Of a DNA stretch of 64,000 nt, positions 63,117 to 64,000 are shown in pieces. This DNA is from Trifolium pratense. Lineage: Eukaryota > Streptophyta > Magnoliopsida > Fabales > Fabaceae. A program made the translations under genes and the position numbers. The number at the start of each line of letters is the position of its first letter. The first letter of the stretch is position 1. The DNA lies in the NCBI RefSeq assembly GCF_020283565.1, contig NC_060061.1, forward strand, positions 22,977,362-23,041,361, read 5' to 3'. The notes beneath the pieces are model-generated. The model was not told where the DNA came from. It was given only the letters and a program-made list of their open reading frames with translations, and searched no databases.

Positions 63117-64000
63117 TCAACTTCGTTGCATGCAACTTGGTAATGATCTTTCTGAGAGTGTACCTCCATGTATCAAATAAGTTATTCAATTTGAAAAATG
63201 CAATGATCTTTTCCCAATAAAAAGATCTATTTGTGGGTGCTACTAATTTGCTTGATGCGTAGCTTATTCTTAATGGTGTTTTATGATAATCGTTAGCTTT
63301 CTCCACATTTGGTATCCCCCCAACCACAAATGACATTAGATGGAAGAGTTTGACCTGCAATGTAACCGTCCGGTTTTTTTTCTACATATTTAGTAGGCAA
63401 TCTCGACTTCCTCACGATTTTTTGTACTCTTCTCACTAGTAGAGTTTTTGCCTTCAGTGGGAATCGAACCATGTACCCTGGAGATAAAGTACATCTTTAA
63501 CGTACATGTTCAAACCTTCTGAGTTCCCTCTATATTAATAAGATTTTGAGTTATGAAGAAAAATGAATCTCCCGAAACTTTCCTTTCCAAAAATATTCTA
63601 TTCTTTCCAGTTTCCACTTACTGCTTCTTTTTTCAAAAACTCTCTTTCCCTTCTCAAAAGTTTCATGAAAATTACACCATAAAATCTAACCGGACAAAAC
63701 TACAAGATTGTATTCTAACTAGGCAAAACGACAGGATCGATTGAATCTGCCAAATGGTTAACCTTCTTCTCTCTCCACGGTTTTAATACTATAGTCTACA
63801 GTATTATTTTGACAAAATAGTAGTTTATACTATAGTATATATATTAGCTATTATAGTGCTACTAGTATTAGTGTATATATATTTCATTTCTGTGGTTGTT
63901 GTTGATACCGGGCCCAGCATATATTCGAAGATGATCAATTAAGCTTTAATCTAATCAGTATTACAGTGTTAAAACGATATTGGGGACAAGAAAATCATGG
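63117..64000. other. Right edge of the window
   Basis: Contains a minus-strand tRNA-like piece at about 63455-63520 (GTGGGAATCGAACCATGTAC, a reversed box B), TATAGTATA-rich sequence at 63790-63890, and no recognisable gene. Confidence 0.4.

Overview
This is nuclear DNA of a flowering plant. The genes have GT-AG introns, proteins of plant-specific families, AT-rich spacers and dense nested transposons. Protein sequences and the transposon spectrum suggest a legume (Medicago/Trifolium/pea type), but the species call is an inference.

Genes, left to right: (1) V-ATPase proteolipid subunit c, minus strand, 476-2012. (2) Aldo-keto reductase of the sorbitol-6-phosphate dehydrogenase / aldose-6-phosphate reductase type, plus, 5841-8436. 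(3) Mitochondrial delta-1-pyrroline-5-carboxylate dehydrogenase (ALDH12), plus, 14 exons, 16139-21298. (4) A broken second copy of the aldo-keto reductase, about 22845-23698. (5) Polyprenol reductase (steroid 5-alpha-reductase family), minus, 24519-27276. (6) Group I bZIP transcription factor, plus, 36738-39664. (7) tRNA-Leu(CAA), 42001-42084. (8) Plastid amidophosphoribosyltransferase, minus, single exon, 45433-47142. (9) The 53-residue mitochondrial ATP synthase subunit e, plus, 59210-60888. The intact genes are unrelated housekeeping or regulatory genes and form no operon or cluster.

Two structures stand out. First, the blocks 7.1-10.1 kb and 22.8-24.6 kb are copies of one segment that held the aldo-keto reductase and the polyprenol reductase tail to tail. 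The left copy kept the reductase and only a scrap of the polyprenol reductase last exon; the right copy kept the polyprenol reductase and a dead reductase. The P5CDH gene lies between them. Second, 51942-55754 is a CACTA transposon with a TCA target duplication. It carries exon pieces of an HSP90 gene, a spermidine synthase gene and possibly eIF2-alpha, and is itself interrupted by a 1041-bp hAT element with an 8-bp target duplication.

Other mobile DNA: a Mutator-like element with ~320-bp inverted repeats carrying a spliced plant mobile domain gene (47578-49690), a second MULE (56809-57677), three further hAT elements with exact 8-bp duplications, a Helitron nested in one of them, LINE remnants on both strands, a solo-LTR-like block, several tRNA-derived SINE families and hairpin MITEs in introns. 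Exon coordinates were worked out by hand from splice signals and reading-frame continuity.
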